A stretch of 64,000 bases of DNA. Origin: Argyresthia goedartella. Its lineage: Eukaryota > Arthropoda > Insecta > Lepidoptera > Argyresthiidae. Below, piece by piece: positions 10,406-20,850 of the stretch. Where the stretch lies: contig OX463824.1 in NCBI GenBank assembly GCA_949825045.1, forward strand, positions 25,156,501 through 25,220,500, written 5' to 3'. How positions within the stretch are numbered: the first letter of the stretch is position 1; each line of letters starts with the position of its first letter. Both the position numbers and the translations under genes were made by a program. The notes under the pieces are model-generated. The model worked only from the letters and a program-made list of their open reading frames with translations, did no database searches and was not told the origin of the DNA.

Positions 10406-12440
10406 ATTATTTATTGCACACACACATATTAAATTTAAAAGGTTACATTAGGAGAAATCATATGTACAAAGGCGAGCTTATCTCAAAAAAGAGATTTCTT
10501 CCAGCAAATCAAGGCATGAAAGGGAAATGTGGCATGAAAGGGAAATGTATCATGAATGGGAAGGCAGGGTACAATATCTGATATCTAATCTATACTAAAA
10601 TACGGAAAATAAAATACTTATAAACAGTACATACATATACCTGCAAATATAGTTTCTGTATTATGATGATATACATACTATAACTCTCACGAAAGAGAGA
10701 GGAAGTGCTCTTTTACTTGGCTTTGAAAGAGACAAGAATGGGACTGTCTCTTATTAGTGCAAGGTAGTGCGTTCCGCAGTTGGACCGCCTGCAACCTGAA
10801 TGAGTACTCATATGCCGAGGCGCTATGCCTTGGAGTGGCTAAGAGTGAGACAATGTGAGATTTCCGGTGCCGATCTCCTGGAAAGAGATACTCAAAGCGG
10901 TCTCGAAGGTAGCTGGGGTAGCGCGGATTTTTCAATATATTGTAAAGATAAGAGAGAATATGAGTGTCTCTGCGACGACAAATTGGAAGCCACTCCAACT
11001 CTTTGTGATATTGAGAAACTGATCGAATTTGCGCAGCCTGAAGATAAACCGAATCCCAAGATTCTGACGTCGTTCGAGTTTGTTCAGTAGATCTTCGTTC
11101 GCGCTCGCCCATATACATCGGCGTAGTCGATTAGCGGCAGGAGAAGGGACTGAGCAAGGGTGATTTTCGTCTGCCGTGGCAAGGAACGGACATTTCGTAT
11201 GACTCAGGAACAATAAGTTTTTGTATCAATAAAAGCGTGTGCCTGGTTCCTAAAAGCATGGCTTGTGATATGGTCGGGTTAACCAACAGCCCGTATGATG
11301 AGGCCCAGTCTTGCACATTCTTAAGGTCAGCATTCAGTGCCTCCACTCCACGGTTGAGGCTACATTGCAGGGGCAAAAGTGGCGATAAATTTGGAGATCA
11401 TCTGCGTTCAGATGATACGAATAAGAGATAGTGTCGGAGATAGAGTTGATGAAGACTGAAAATAGAAGAGGAGGGAGAATAACACCTTGATGCACTCCTG
11501 AGCAAAGATTACACCATTGAGACTCGGTTTCTTCAGACTTAATGCGTTGCTGACGACATGACAGGTATGAGTGGAACCAGTTAGCAGCATGGACGGAGAC
11601 ATTCAGTGAGAGTGACAATATAGAGACCAGAATGACAATATCGACGCAGTTAAAGGCATTGCAGAAGTCAAGCAGGGCTAGGACCGTGACCAACTTCTGA
11701 TCCATGGCTAGCTGTATGTCATCTCTGACTTTGAGGAATCCTGTGGTAGTATTATGCCCTGGTCTGATCCTGGTCTGATTGGAAAGGATTGAGAAGTTTG
11801 TTTGATGAATGGTAGAAGTAGATTTGGGAGTGGACTATGGATTCAAGGACTTTGGATAGAATGGGTAAGAAAAATATAAGCCCATAATCTTTGAAGGAGG
11901 AGGGATTGGATTTTTTTGGCAGTGGGATAACGAGTGCTTTCTTCCACAGACTAGGAAAGGAGCTTACCTATAGAGAGAAATTGATTATGTGGGTAATTGG
12001 AGGAAGCAACTCCTCGAGGACGCTGTGCATCATCTGATGGCTGACGTTGCCGCCACCAGCAGCTTTGAATGTGATAGCTAGCACTGCCTTTCTAACTGCA
12101 CCGATTCCAACAAGCTTAAAGTTAAACGGTGAGGTACAGACTGCAGCCCTCGACCCTACCCTTACTTACCCTTGTACCTTTCATTGTGGGTTGCCTCCTT
12201 AGTGGTAGGGTAGGTAGGGTCCAAAACTGATTGAGACCGTTGAGAGCGACATTAGCTGAAGAAGATTCCTGGGGAAATGCTTTTAAGGAACTTGGATTCT
12301 TGGATTCCTGGTGAGATGCTTTTAAGGAACCATACCTGAGCTGGAGTGTACATCTCTATACGTTCATGGATGTAGCGTCGCTTGGCATCGCGGCACATGC
12401 AGTTGTACAGGGTACGGAGGCGTTTAAAAGCTAGAAGAGG
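10406..12440 (-). mobile_element. 5'-truncated CR1-like non-LTR retrotransposon H
   Basis: A minus-strand element with its 3' end at about 10406 (degenerate AATTATGAA repeats). The coding remnant runs from the EN-RT linker (RDAKRRYIHERI, about 12370-12430) through RT to the C-terminus near 10700. Many frameshifts and stops show age. It lies between plus-strand element I and minus-strand Jockey G. Confidence 0.7.
10687..12430 (-). pseudogene. element H: reverse transcriptase, frameshifted
   Basis: Read 5' to 3' on the minus strand: linker RDAKRRYIHERI; LPPITHIINFSL; LWKKALVIPLPKK (RT motif 1-2 area); LALLDFCNAFNCVD (motif A, FxxAF); GVHQGVILPPLLFSVFIN (motif B, HQGV for PQGS); LNADDLQIY (motif C, NADD); LNADLKNVQDWASS; then the CR1-type C-terminus RFIFRLRKFDQF and HILSYLYNIL. 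Order and spacing are those of a CR1-like RT, but at least four frame changes interrupt it. Confidence 0.65.
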
Positions 12441-12449
12441 TTGAGGGCC

Positions 12450-13129
12450 ATCTGTCTACCCCCTAAAATGCCGCTATCATGCCCTTTGACTATACGCTGA
12501 TGCAAATATCTTTGAGTCGGTTGAGAATAAGCCGTTCGTAGACTTTGCCTATGGAAGAGAGTAAGCTAATGGGGCGATAGCAAGTGGGGTCGGTTCGATC
12601 TTTCCGGGGTTTATGAAAGCCAATAACGTCAGCTTCTTTCCATGCGGTTGTAAAGGCACAGAGACGGAGGGAGGCATTGAAAATTACCGTAAGGGTTGTT
12701 AGGAGTCTGAGAGGGAAGGATTTAATTGCCGTATTAGTGATTTTATCAAGCCCCGGGGCTTTCTTAGGTTTGAGTTCCTTTATTACTTTTTGCTCTTCCT
12801 CTAGGGTGATCTCGGGAAGGGAGTCAATAGAGGGGAGAGAGCATTTATGATCAACTTCACAGTTGACACAGTTGTTAAGATGATCGGATTGTCTGAGGGA
12901 CAGTCATCGTAATCTCTCTGTGCCGCATTCTTTGCACTAAGCAGCAGTCCTCTGGGAGTTCGAAGCGATGGTTGGCCTGTACCGGGACCTCGCGAGAGGC
13001 GCCGGTCAGGGCTTCGTTGAGACTGTCGCCTATATCAGAGATTTTGGCTTCTAGTTGGGCTCTATTGTCAATTTCTGATGTGATATCTAATCGTGGGTCT
13101 AGTTTTCTGAGAGCTTGTTTGAATTTACT
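12450..13129 (-). pseudogene. Jockey element G, part 2: EN-RT linker and RT N-terminus
   Basis: Minus-strand sequence immediately downstream (in element sense) of the E insertion. It reads KFKQALRKLDPRLDI, ISDIGDSLNEALTG, then after gaps FTTAWKEADVIGFHKP and YRPISLLSSIGKVYERLI. The 'AWK.A.V..IHKPGK' and 'YRPISLL...GK..E' blocks are Jockey-clade RT motifs 1-2. The piece ends near 12450 where element H starts, so motifs A-C are gone. Together with 16542-17132 it is one element split by E. Confidence 0.75.
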
Positions 13130-13130
13130 G

Positions 13131-13161
<31 letters not shown>

Positions 13162-16100
13162 AAGCCTACAGCACAAATTCAAAAATAATATAAACAAAGA
13201 ACTTAAACTAGTCATAGGCCAATTAAAGGCTTTCATTTTTTAGGCCGAACATAAAATGGCAGTAAACTTAAACAATTTATAAAACAATTTAGAATTACCG
13301 GGTACAGTCCAATAGGAATGGGAAGGGAATGTGTTTAGGAGTGTGTTTGTATGTATGTGTTAAGTCAATGTGTGAGTGATAGATACAGATATATACATAT
13401 AGTCGCAACTGTATAATGAGAGAGAAAACCTCAGCAGATTTGATGTTTGCTGTCTTTCAGCTGGAGCATTAAGTGCCCCCTGAACTGGCCGCGTGACAGG
13501 TGGAAGATGTCCAGATCTGCAAAGTGTGTGTTGTACGTTCTTGGCAGGCGGCAGCTGGGAGAATTGGCCGCGTAGTTAGTGTGGGCAAAGGGTACATGTA
13601 GGAGTGCAGAGACAGCGTGTCGGGTTCGAGTAGTAGGTGCCCTAAGTCGTAGCAGCTCGTTAACCAGCTCGGGGCAATCAACATAGCCGTGGTAGACGCT
13701 GTGAAGGAGCTGCATGTCCAAGATACTACGCCGGTCCCTGAGGCTGTGGAGGTTGTGGTGATGACACGATGCAGTGTAGTCATCATTCACAAAATTGCCG
13801 CGAAAGTTTAGGTGCCTAATAAATTTGGTCTGTATGCGCTCTATCATGTCCCCGTGCACTGCATACTGTGGGTTCCAGGCAGTGCTGCAGTACTCGAGAA
13901 CACTTCGAACATAGGCATAATATAGTATGCGCACACAGCTCACATCCGTGAAGGGCTTACTCACCCTTAAGATAAATCCAAGGTTCCTATAGGCCTTCTT
14001 AGTGATTGCCGCTATGTGATTCTCGAAGGTTAGCTTGGAATCCAGCAGGACACCCAGATCTCTCACGGAGTCCACCTTCTGGATTGGGATGTTGTTAAGT
14101 AGGTAAGTGTGGACAATTGGCTTAGTACGCCTGGTGAAGGAAATGGCATTGCATTTAGCTGCATTAACGTTTATCCTGTTAATATCGTAATAGACTGACA
14201 AGCGATTCAAATCCTCCTGCAATCTGACGCAGTCTTGTAAGGATTTAATATTCATGAAGACTTTTTTGTCGTCAGCGTACAAGAGGAAATTTGAGTGCTT
14301 AAAACAGTGTCCGATATCATACAGGTACGCAACGTAAAGTAAAGGGCCCAAGATAGAACCCTGGGGTACGCCGGATGGTATGCAGGTACGGTCAGACCTA
14401 CTCTCTCCGATCACAACTGCCTGACTTCTTTTATTAACATATGATTCGGTCCAGCGAAGCAGATCCCCCTGTATTCCGAGTCTTTCTAGCTTGCGTATCA
14501 GTATGACGTGGTCCACTCTATCAAACGCTTTCTCGAAGTCAGTATAGACTGCGTCTACCTGACCTCCGTTGTCCATACCTCTTAGAACCCCATTCACAAA
14601 TAAAGCCAGGTTGGTTGTTGTAGATTTCGAACGTACAAAGCCATGCTGCTCACCAGGGATATTGCGTGAGATATTGTCGTATATTTGTTCATGCACTACA
14701 CGTTCCATGACCTTACTAAAAACGTTTAAGATGGATATCGGCCTATAGTTCTCAACCGGCAACTTGGAACCTTTTTTGTGGACTGCCACAATGCGCGCGT
14801 ACTTCCACAGATCTGGAAAAGTACCCTCGTGAAACGATCTATTAAAAACTAGAGACACAGGTGCGGCAAGACATCCAGCGCATCGAGATACAACAAGTGG
14901 TGGAATACCGTCACTGCCAAGGCCCTTACTATTATCAAGATTACGCAACAGTTTCAAGATATATTGCTCAGAGACGGTAATGCCACTTGCAATTTGCTGA
15001 CATGAAGGTTCCGGCAGCTCAGCATGTGGATATGAGCTTGCTGGTAACCTAAACATACCACTGAAAAATGAGTTGAAAGCGTCACAAGTTTCCTTTTCAG
15101 TCTTTAGCTTCCTAGAGCCATATGTCATGTTATTAGGATAACCGATGCCATCCTTCCTTTTAGACTTCACATATGACCATAGGAGCTTTGGGTTTCTCTT
15201 GATTCCGTCCTGTGCCAATCTCATATAATCCCGGTAACATTCATCTTGCACAGTCTTACATCTACTTCGGAGAAGAGCAAATGTGCGATAGTCAACTGGG
15301 TTTTTGTGTTTTTTCCACGTTTTGTGACATTTGTCCTTCTCCTTAATTATGTTTATGAGGGAGCGACTGTACCACAACGGATACTGACGGGAACCGCAGG
15401 AAGTCCGTTTAGGCACAAATTTCTCAATAGCTTCCTTGATGTTTGCTGTTAGTATACCGACCGCATCATCGACTGAACCATTACCCAGAATCGACCAATC
15501 TAATCCAGTGAGATGTTCACTTATAGCTTCGTAGTTACCCTTACGATACTGATATCGAAGGCGCCTGGTGCAGGGTATGTTTTTTATACTTAGGTCAAAA
15601 GTTCCAAGTTCAAGCGAAGTATGAAAACGATCTTCGTTGACAACCGAGGATGTGGCCTTTTGTACGTCAATGGAAAAGTTTGTATACACTAAGTCCAAAA
15701 TATTGTCGCAGATGTTTTTCAATGTATTGTGTTGTTTGAAACCTAGGTAATCCATGATGTTTGACATGTTAATAGCTGAGTTTTGAAACTCGGTGGTACC
15801 CTTTTTCATACAGACAGGTGCGCCCGAATCCCATCTTATACAAGATAAATTAAAATCACCAATCACCATAAAGTAGTCTTCTAAATGCTTCTGAGTTACG
15901 TCAGTAAACGTCTCTATAAAGCATTGTACGCGAAGCGGTAGCTCCTCGCCCGGCGGTAGGTACACGAGCGCTATGTTCAAGTCTCGCTCAGAGCCGAGCG
16001 CGGCCCTAGGTACTGTTAGCCAGATACACTCGTGGTCGGCTCGTTCCCACTCGGGCCGCGGTCGGGCTCCGAGCGCCGGCGCACACAGCGCCATTATACC

Positions 16101-16532
16101 GCCACCAGCCGTCTCCGAGTCACGGTCACGCCGGAAGATATTGTAATGGTCGGGGTCTGCAAACTCTGCATTAAGAAAGCCCTCGCAAAGCTTGGTCTCT
16201 GTGATAAAAATAAGATCATAATCGAGGGCAGCAACATTGTTATAAAAAGTTGTCGTTTTAGTCCGTAGTCCGTTTACGTTCTGGTAGAACATTTTGAGAT
16301 GATCATTTTTGCCTTTTATAATTTCGCCGATAATAATGGTCAGAACATATAAAAATAGTCATGTCATAATCGAGTAAGTGGACGAAACGACTACGAGGGC
16401 TCAGCGCGCCAATACAGTTGAGTCTCAATGTTGTACTAAGATATCTCTCTGATGTAACCATAATGAATGTGTATAGTGCGTGTTTGTGATTGTGTTTTTG
16501 TGTGTGAGCGTGTAGTTGGTAGATATGACGGA
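13130..16532 (-). mobile_element. CR1-like non-LTR retrotransposon E with an open ORF2
   Basis: The 3' end is a perfect (TTTA)n run on the plus strand at 13131-13157, i.e. a (TAAA)n tail. The 5' end is at 16532. The flanks carry gaatttact (13121-13129) and gaatttatt (16533-16541), a likely 9-bp target duplication with one mismatch. Removing 13130-16532 restores the Jockey G frame across the site. There is a 3' UTR of about 300 bases, one long ORF2, and about 240 bases of 5' sequence with no ORF1. It is either 5'-truncated upstream of ORF2 or an ORF1-less derivative. Confidence 0.85.
13431..16292 (-). CDS. element E ORF2: AP endonuclease plus reverse transcriptase, 953 residues, uninterrupted
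   Basis: This is the enzyme that nicks chromosomal DNA and copies element RNA into the nick (target-primed reverse transcription). The endonuclease occupies about residues 1-230: FYQNVNGLRTK at the N-terminus, ITETKL with the catalytic Glu at about 32, VIGDFNLSCI (Asp-x-Asn at about 146-148), and EDRFH at about 220-224 in place of the usual SDH. RT occupies about 495-760: HKKGSKLPVENYRPISIL, motif A DFEKAFD (585-591), motif [11 protein letters not shown] (641-650), motif C LLYADDKKVF (YADD 672-675). A CR1-type C-terminus follows (TKFIRHLNF). The start at 16292 is chosen because the upstream in-frame stretch lacks ATG before a stop near 16354. No internal stop is present. It is the best-preserved retrotransposon enzyme here, though activity cannot be judged. 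Confidence 0.85.
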   Translation of the reverse strand: MFYQNVNGLRTKTTTFYNNVAALDYDLIFITETKLCEGFLNAEFADPDHYNIFRRDRDSETAGGGIMALCAPALGARPRPEWERADHECIWLTVPRAALGSERDLNIALVYLPPGEELPLRVQCFIETFTDVTQKHLEDYFMVIGDFNLSCIRWDSGAPVCMKKGTTEFQNSAINMSNIMDYLGFKQHNTLKNICDNILDLVYTNFSIDVQKATSSVVNEDRFHTSLELGTFDLSIKNIPCTRRLRYQYRKGNYEAISEHLTGLDWSILGNGSVDDAVGILTANIKEAIEKFVPKRTSCGSRQYPLWYSRSLINIIKEKDKCHKTWKKHKNPVDYRTFALLRSRCKTVQDECYRDYMRLAQDGIKRNPKLLWSYVKSKRKDGIGYPNNMTYGSRKLKTEKETCDAFNSFFSGMFRLPASSYPHAELPEPSCQQIASGITVSEQYILKLLRNLDNSKGLGSDGIPPLVVSRCAGCLAAPVSLVFNRSFHEGTFPDLWKYARIVAVHKKGSKLPVENYRPISILNVFSKVMERVVHEQIYDNISRNIPGEQHGFVRSKSTTTNLALFVNGVLRGMDNGGQVDAVYTDFEKAFDRVDHVILIRKLERLGIQGDLLRWTESYVNKRSQAVVIGESRSDRTCIPSGVPQGSILGPLLYVAYLYDIGHCFKHSNFLLYADDKKVFMNIKSLQDCVRLQEDLNRLSVYYDINRINVNAAKCNAISFTRRTKPIVHTYLLNNIPIQKVDSVRDLGVLLDSKLTFENHIAAITKKAYRNLGFILRVSKPFTDVSCVRILYYAYVRSVLEYCSTAWNPQYAVHGDMIERIQTKFIRHLNFRGNFVNDDYTASCHHHNLHSLRDRRSILDMQLLHSVYHGYVDCPELVNELLRLRAPTTRTRHAVSALLHVPFAHTNYAANSPSCRLPRTYNTHFADLDIFHLSRGQFRGHLMLQLKDSKHQIC

Positions 16533-16541
16533 GAATTTATT

Positions 16542-17132
16542 CATTAAACAGATACTAATATTAGGTAAATATATGGGGGCAAGGAGAGACCTATTGTTAA
16601 TAATGGTCCTGGTTTCAGTCGGTTGGTCGAATGGCCTGCCGAGATAGTATAAGACCGGTCTATCATCGAGTGAAGCTCGCTAAGTACACTTATGTCCCTG
16701 ACTGGGAGGCTAATGTTTTTGAAGATACAGTAGGAGAGAATGTCTGGTCTGTGGTCAGCTGTGTAGGGATAATGGGTTGGGGCATAGGGAGCTATGACTT
16801 CGCAGTCATCGAGGGATTCGAGAAGTCTGTGTACGGTCCGTCCGTTGGTATTTGTCTCATTACAGTTCCATTGCTGGTGCTTGCTGTTGAAGTCACCAGC
16901 TAGGATAACTGTACTACCTAGTTCTAAGAGGGCTTTGATATCATTAGCTATCATCTTCTGTCCGGCCGGCAGATAGACTGTGGGATCGTGACCTGACATT
17001 GCAATGCGGATGGCAGTTGCTTCGCAATTTGCTAGTTGGGCGGTGACTATAGGAGAAACGTGCAAAGATTTTTTATAATAGATGGCGGTACCGCCTTTGG
17101 GGTTTTTGGGTCGGTCCTGAGTCGGTAAGCGT
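16542..17132 (-). pseudogene. Jockey element G, part 1: endonuclease domain
   Basis: Reads RLPTQDRPKNPKGGTAIYYK, ATAIRIAMSGHDPTVYLPAGQ, VILAGDFNSKHQQWNC (catalytic Asp-x-Asn with Jockey 'SKH..WN'), VIAPYAPTHYP and then a degraded end. It starts abruptly at 17132 where element A' is inserted and is cut at 16542 by element E, beyond which the frame continues at 13129. The N-terminal endonuclease residues that should lie upstream were not found. Confidence 0.75.
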
Positions 17133-17731
17133 TCAAAATTCCAAAATTCCAAATGTCTTTATTACTGTAGATATTTACATATACTTAGCAATCGACATTT
17201 TTTGCCACTTCTCTACATTGGACCACTGTGGGAGAAGAAGGGCGTAGAAACTACCACAGATTGATTTTTAGATCTCTTTTAAAAATTGCTTATGCTTAAC
17301 TAATACAAAATATTAAACTTATGTCATTATCATAATTAATAAGCAGGAATAAATAATTACAAAATTATTAACAGCAAGGTCTGTGATGAGCCATATTAAC
17401 CCCATACAGTCCCATTCCCATCATTTAAGTAATCTTGAACATTATAATATCCCTTTTTCGACAAAGAAGCTTTAACATGGTTTTTAAATTTCTCAAATGA
17501 CAGTTTCAAGATCTCCAGAGGTATCTTGTTGTAGTAGAGAATGCATTGACCCTTGAAAGAATTGCTAACCTTCGCGAGTCTAAAACGGGGCGCAAGTAGT
17601 CTGTGATTATTTCTTAGGTTAACATTACAGCTATCGCTAAGTTTGGGAAAATTTGTAAGGTTCTTGCGTACATACATTATATTTTCGAAAATAAATTGAC
17701 TAGCTACAGTTAGTATTTCAATTTCTTTAAA
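17133..17731 (-). mobile_element. element A' (second copy of A), 3' portion
   Basis: Contains the C-terminal peptide of ORF2 (from ASQFIFENIMYVRKN to KKGYYNVQDYLND at about 17400-17720) and the 3' UTR. It ends at 17133 in repeated GGAATTTT units. It is colinear with 5345-5382 plus 7049-7568 of element A and shows the empty site of the K insertion. It is interrupted at 17731 by element B; its upstream portion is 31341-31710. The tail lies in Jockey element G. Confidence 0.8.
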
Positions 17732-18252
17732 CTTTCGAGATGACGTACGAACTCGTAGGGACAACACCTGTATCAACCGCGCTCTCAAACTAAATTCATA
17801 AAAAGTAATCTCAAACGTCTTTCCACAAAGTAATCTATATTCCCGTGTGCCCACTGAAAACAGCAATAAAGTGGAGAAAACCCTATCGTAATTAGTGCAA
17901 AATAACAGAATATATCTTCGATAGCATCATCTATAAATAACAAATTTAAAAAAATTACCGACTCAAGACACCCGCCGCAGCAGTTACCAGTGCTACGCAA
18001 CGACGCTGACCAGTGCTACGCTCTATGAAGTGCTACGTCCCAGTGATAAGGTAACGTTTTAATTGCACCCACCGTGCGGCAAGCAAGCGACAACAATAAC
18101 AGCGGTGAGTCCCCGCTAATCTTCACCGGACGAACGTCCATAGAATACAATATCAATAGAAGCGACAGTGGATTTTGTCTCTGAGAGGTCATCGGCGGCA
18201 ACGGCAGCGTTTAGAAATTGTTAATATAAAAATTGTTTGATCTAATACAATA
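17732..18252 (+). promoter_or_regulatory. 5' UTR and presumed internal promoter of element B
   Basis: About 520 bases between the element start and the ORF1 ATG, moderately GC-rich at 17960-18200, with no recognisable coding frame. Full-length non-LTR elements carry their promoter here; I cannot point to specific elements. Confidence 0.4.
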
Positions 18253-19754
18253 ATGAATCAGGAAGATAACATAACCTTTAGGCGATACAGATCTAATTCG
18301 CTGAGCGATGAATCAAAATCATCCTTGTTTGATGATTCAAACAGGAGTTTACCAAACACATAATTCAATAACACCCGAATAATGAACGAAGAGCTCGAGA
18401 AACTCAGAAATGAACTGCAGAAAACGAGATTGAGAATTTAAACATAGAAAACGAAAGGCTAAAAGCCAATCTACAGAAATCTCACAAATTGATTGAGACG
18501 TATATAACCATCCAATTTTCCGACACTCTTATGACACCAATAATAGCAAGATGTAGAAAAAAACCAAAGAACGACACGACTAATTCCTGCACTCAAAATA
18601 GGCTACAATATTTTTGCAAAGATAACAGCAAAGATCAACCTTTAGATAATCACACCGCGAGAAACTGTGACAAAGACTCAATAGAAGCACAGCTAAGTGA
18701 AGCGAATAAAATAAGTGAACACACAATAAATAGTATGAATACAGTAACTATAGAAAGTGTAAAGAGTAATCAAGTTAATGAAAATACTGAAGAAAGTGAT
18801 GGCAGTGAGACACGCAACAAAGATACTATTCAAATACAAGAGACAGGCCATGGCCATCAGCCAACAATTGAAACCACATTACTAGACACAAATGCTAACA
18901 AACAGAAGATAGAAGATATTGGTAACGACAAAGAAGTGGAGATATACTGCGAAGTAACCCAAAAGAAGAATAAGGAAACCCATCCAGAAAACGTCATGAC
19001 AGATAAAAGCAAAGCTAAAAATGAAACACTAAACAAGAAGGAGACAAGAACAAAGATATTTATTATTGGTGACCAACAGGCAAGAGGAGTTCAACATGCA
19101 CTACAAATTCTTGTAGGACCGAGGTACTTGGTTATCTGTTTTTGGAAAGCTGGAGCAAAACTGAGTGACCTGACAAATATAGCGAAAAAGTTAATATCAG
19201 AACTGACCAAAAGTGATTTTCTGATTCTAATAGGAGGCGTTAACGAGGTCAACCCATTCGAGTTTAAGTCCCAAGCCATTATTTGGTTACATTCAAACAG
19301 GAATGTTAATGTCATAGTTACTGAAATACCATATAATAAGAATCTCCGAGAGCGGAAACTGAACTACGAACTGAAATTTATCTGCAATCAATATGATAAT
19401 GTGTCTTTTCTGGATATGGAATACAGCCGGTTTCTCCCAAGAGGATACCACTTTACAAAGAATCTGAGTAGGAATCTTCTAAGAGAGTTACTTAAAATTA
19501 ATTACACTATTCTAATGAAGAACAATTCTCAGAAATTGGTCAAGTCAAGAAAATCGGTAGGGAAAAAACTGGTCGATAACTGTACTCAAACCGACTCTGA
19601 ATTAGTTGTAAATAACACAAGCATTGACAATTTAAACAGTAACAATGATAATGATGATAATGGTGATAAACATGAGAATAATGACATAACCGAAAACACT
19701 AACAATAGGAAACCTGACAAAACTATCACCAATAATACTTTTTTTCGTGTATAA
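18253..19754 (+). pseudogene. element B ORF1: coiled coil plus SGNH/esterase-like domain, frameshifted
   Basis: ORF1 proteins of CR1-like elements bind element RNA and often carry an esterase-like (SGNH) domain. The ATG at 18253 starts MNQEDNITFRRY, but a stop and a one-base frame loss near 18430-18440 separate it from the main frame (open from 18489 to 19754). The region around 18380-18490 has leucine/glutamate repeats typical of a coiled coil. A long polar stretch follows. The esterase-like domain starts at about residue 190 of the main frame: KIFIIGDQQARG (block I), LILIGGVNEV (block III) and RGYHFTKNL (block V His). Block I has Gln where the nucleophilic Ser normally sits, so hydrolase activity is doubtful even in the ancestor. 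The tail is Asn/Asp-rich. The stop overlaps the start of the ORF2 frame. Confidence 0.65.
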
Positions 19755-20850
19755 CACTATTACATTGATACATCAAAATATTGACGGCTTAAGTACCAAA
19801 TCAGACCCATTGACTGTTCACTTAAATGAATTAACTGAAGAAAACAAACAAGTGGACATAATCTGCATAACGGAACATAATATGATGCTAAGCGATGACG
19901 TCCATTTAAATATACCAAACTTTGTGTTAGCAGCCCACTTTTCAGGACGAAATAGAAATGGCGGTTCATGCATACTAGTGAAAAAAAGTCACAAATTTAA
20001 GACAATTTCCGAGGTACAAAACCTAAGCATTCTTAACGTAATTGAGGGTTGTGCCATCGAACTAACAGAACATAATATTATTATTCTATGTTTATATAGA
20101 GTACCTCCACAAAAAGATAAAGCTAATCTTCTTGATGTATTCCTCACTAAATTAGACGATATTCTCAAACTTTTCTGCTACAAGAATAAGCGTTTAATAA
20201 TCGGAGGAGATTTCAACATCGACGTACTAAAAGAAAATGGTACTAAAAAACAATTTGTAGAACTATTATGGAGTTACAATATGAAACCGCACTTTATTGA
20301 ACCTACTCGTCTAAGCAGTGGAACTTGTATTGACAATTTCATACGAATTGAACGTGGATGCAAGGGTGAAGTTATAGAGCTCGCACTCTCTGACCATACA
20401 GCGCAACTACTATATTGCCCTGTAAAAAAGAGCTATTCAATGCCTCATTACTTTATTGCGAGACAAGACGTCAGTGATGAAAATATCACGAAATTCAATA
20501 ATTATCTATCTCAGCTTAAATTTAGCGACGTTTACGACACCAACAATCCCGATGAAGCATTCAACTCATTTAAAGATATTTTCACACTACTCCACGATCT
20601 ATGTTTTCCCATAAAAAGATTTAAGATTAACACGTTTCATAAATCAGATTGGGTTTCCAAAGGTATTAAACGGTGCTGTAAAAGAAAAAGGGAACTTCTT
20701 TGGAAATCCAGAAAGCATCCCGATTCTGTCAATAGAGATATATTTAAACAGTATTCCAAACGCTTAAAAATATATTGAAACTTACACAGAAATCACAAAA
20801 TGACTACATAATTAAATCATCTACAAACAAATGTAAAGCGGTATGGAAAA
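19747..20850 (+). pseudogene. element B ORF2, part 1: AP endonuclease domain
   Basis: The frame begins without a nearby ATG, overlapping the ORF1 stop next to a T7 run (19739-19745). Motifs: LIHQNIDGLSTK, IICITEHNMM (catalytic Glu), GGSCILVKK, LYRVPP, IIGGDFNIDVL (Asp-x-Asn), SDHTAQLLY (Asp-His). The endonuclease looks complete. A frameshift near 20775 ends the open frame (NILKLTQKSQNDYIIKS continues out of frame to AVWKIV), and element C interrupts at about 20851. Confidence 0.7.

Noticed and set aside
15246..16268. Plus-strand open frames opposite element E
   Set aside because: Shadows of the EN-RT frame on the other strand.
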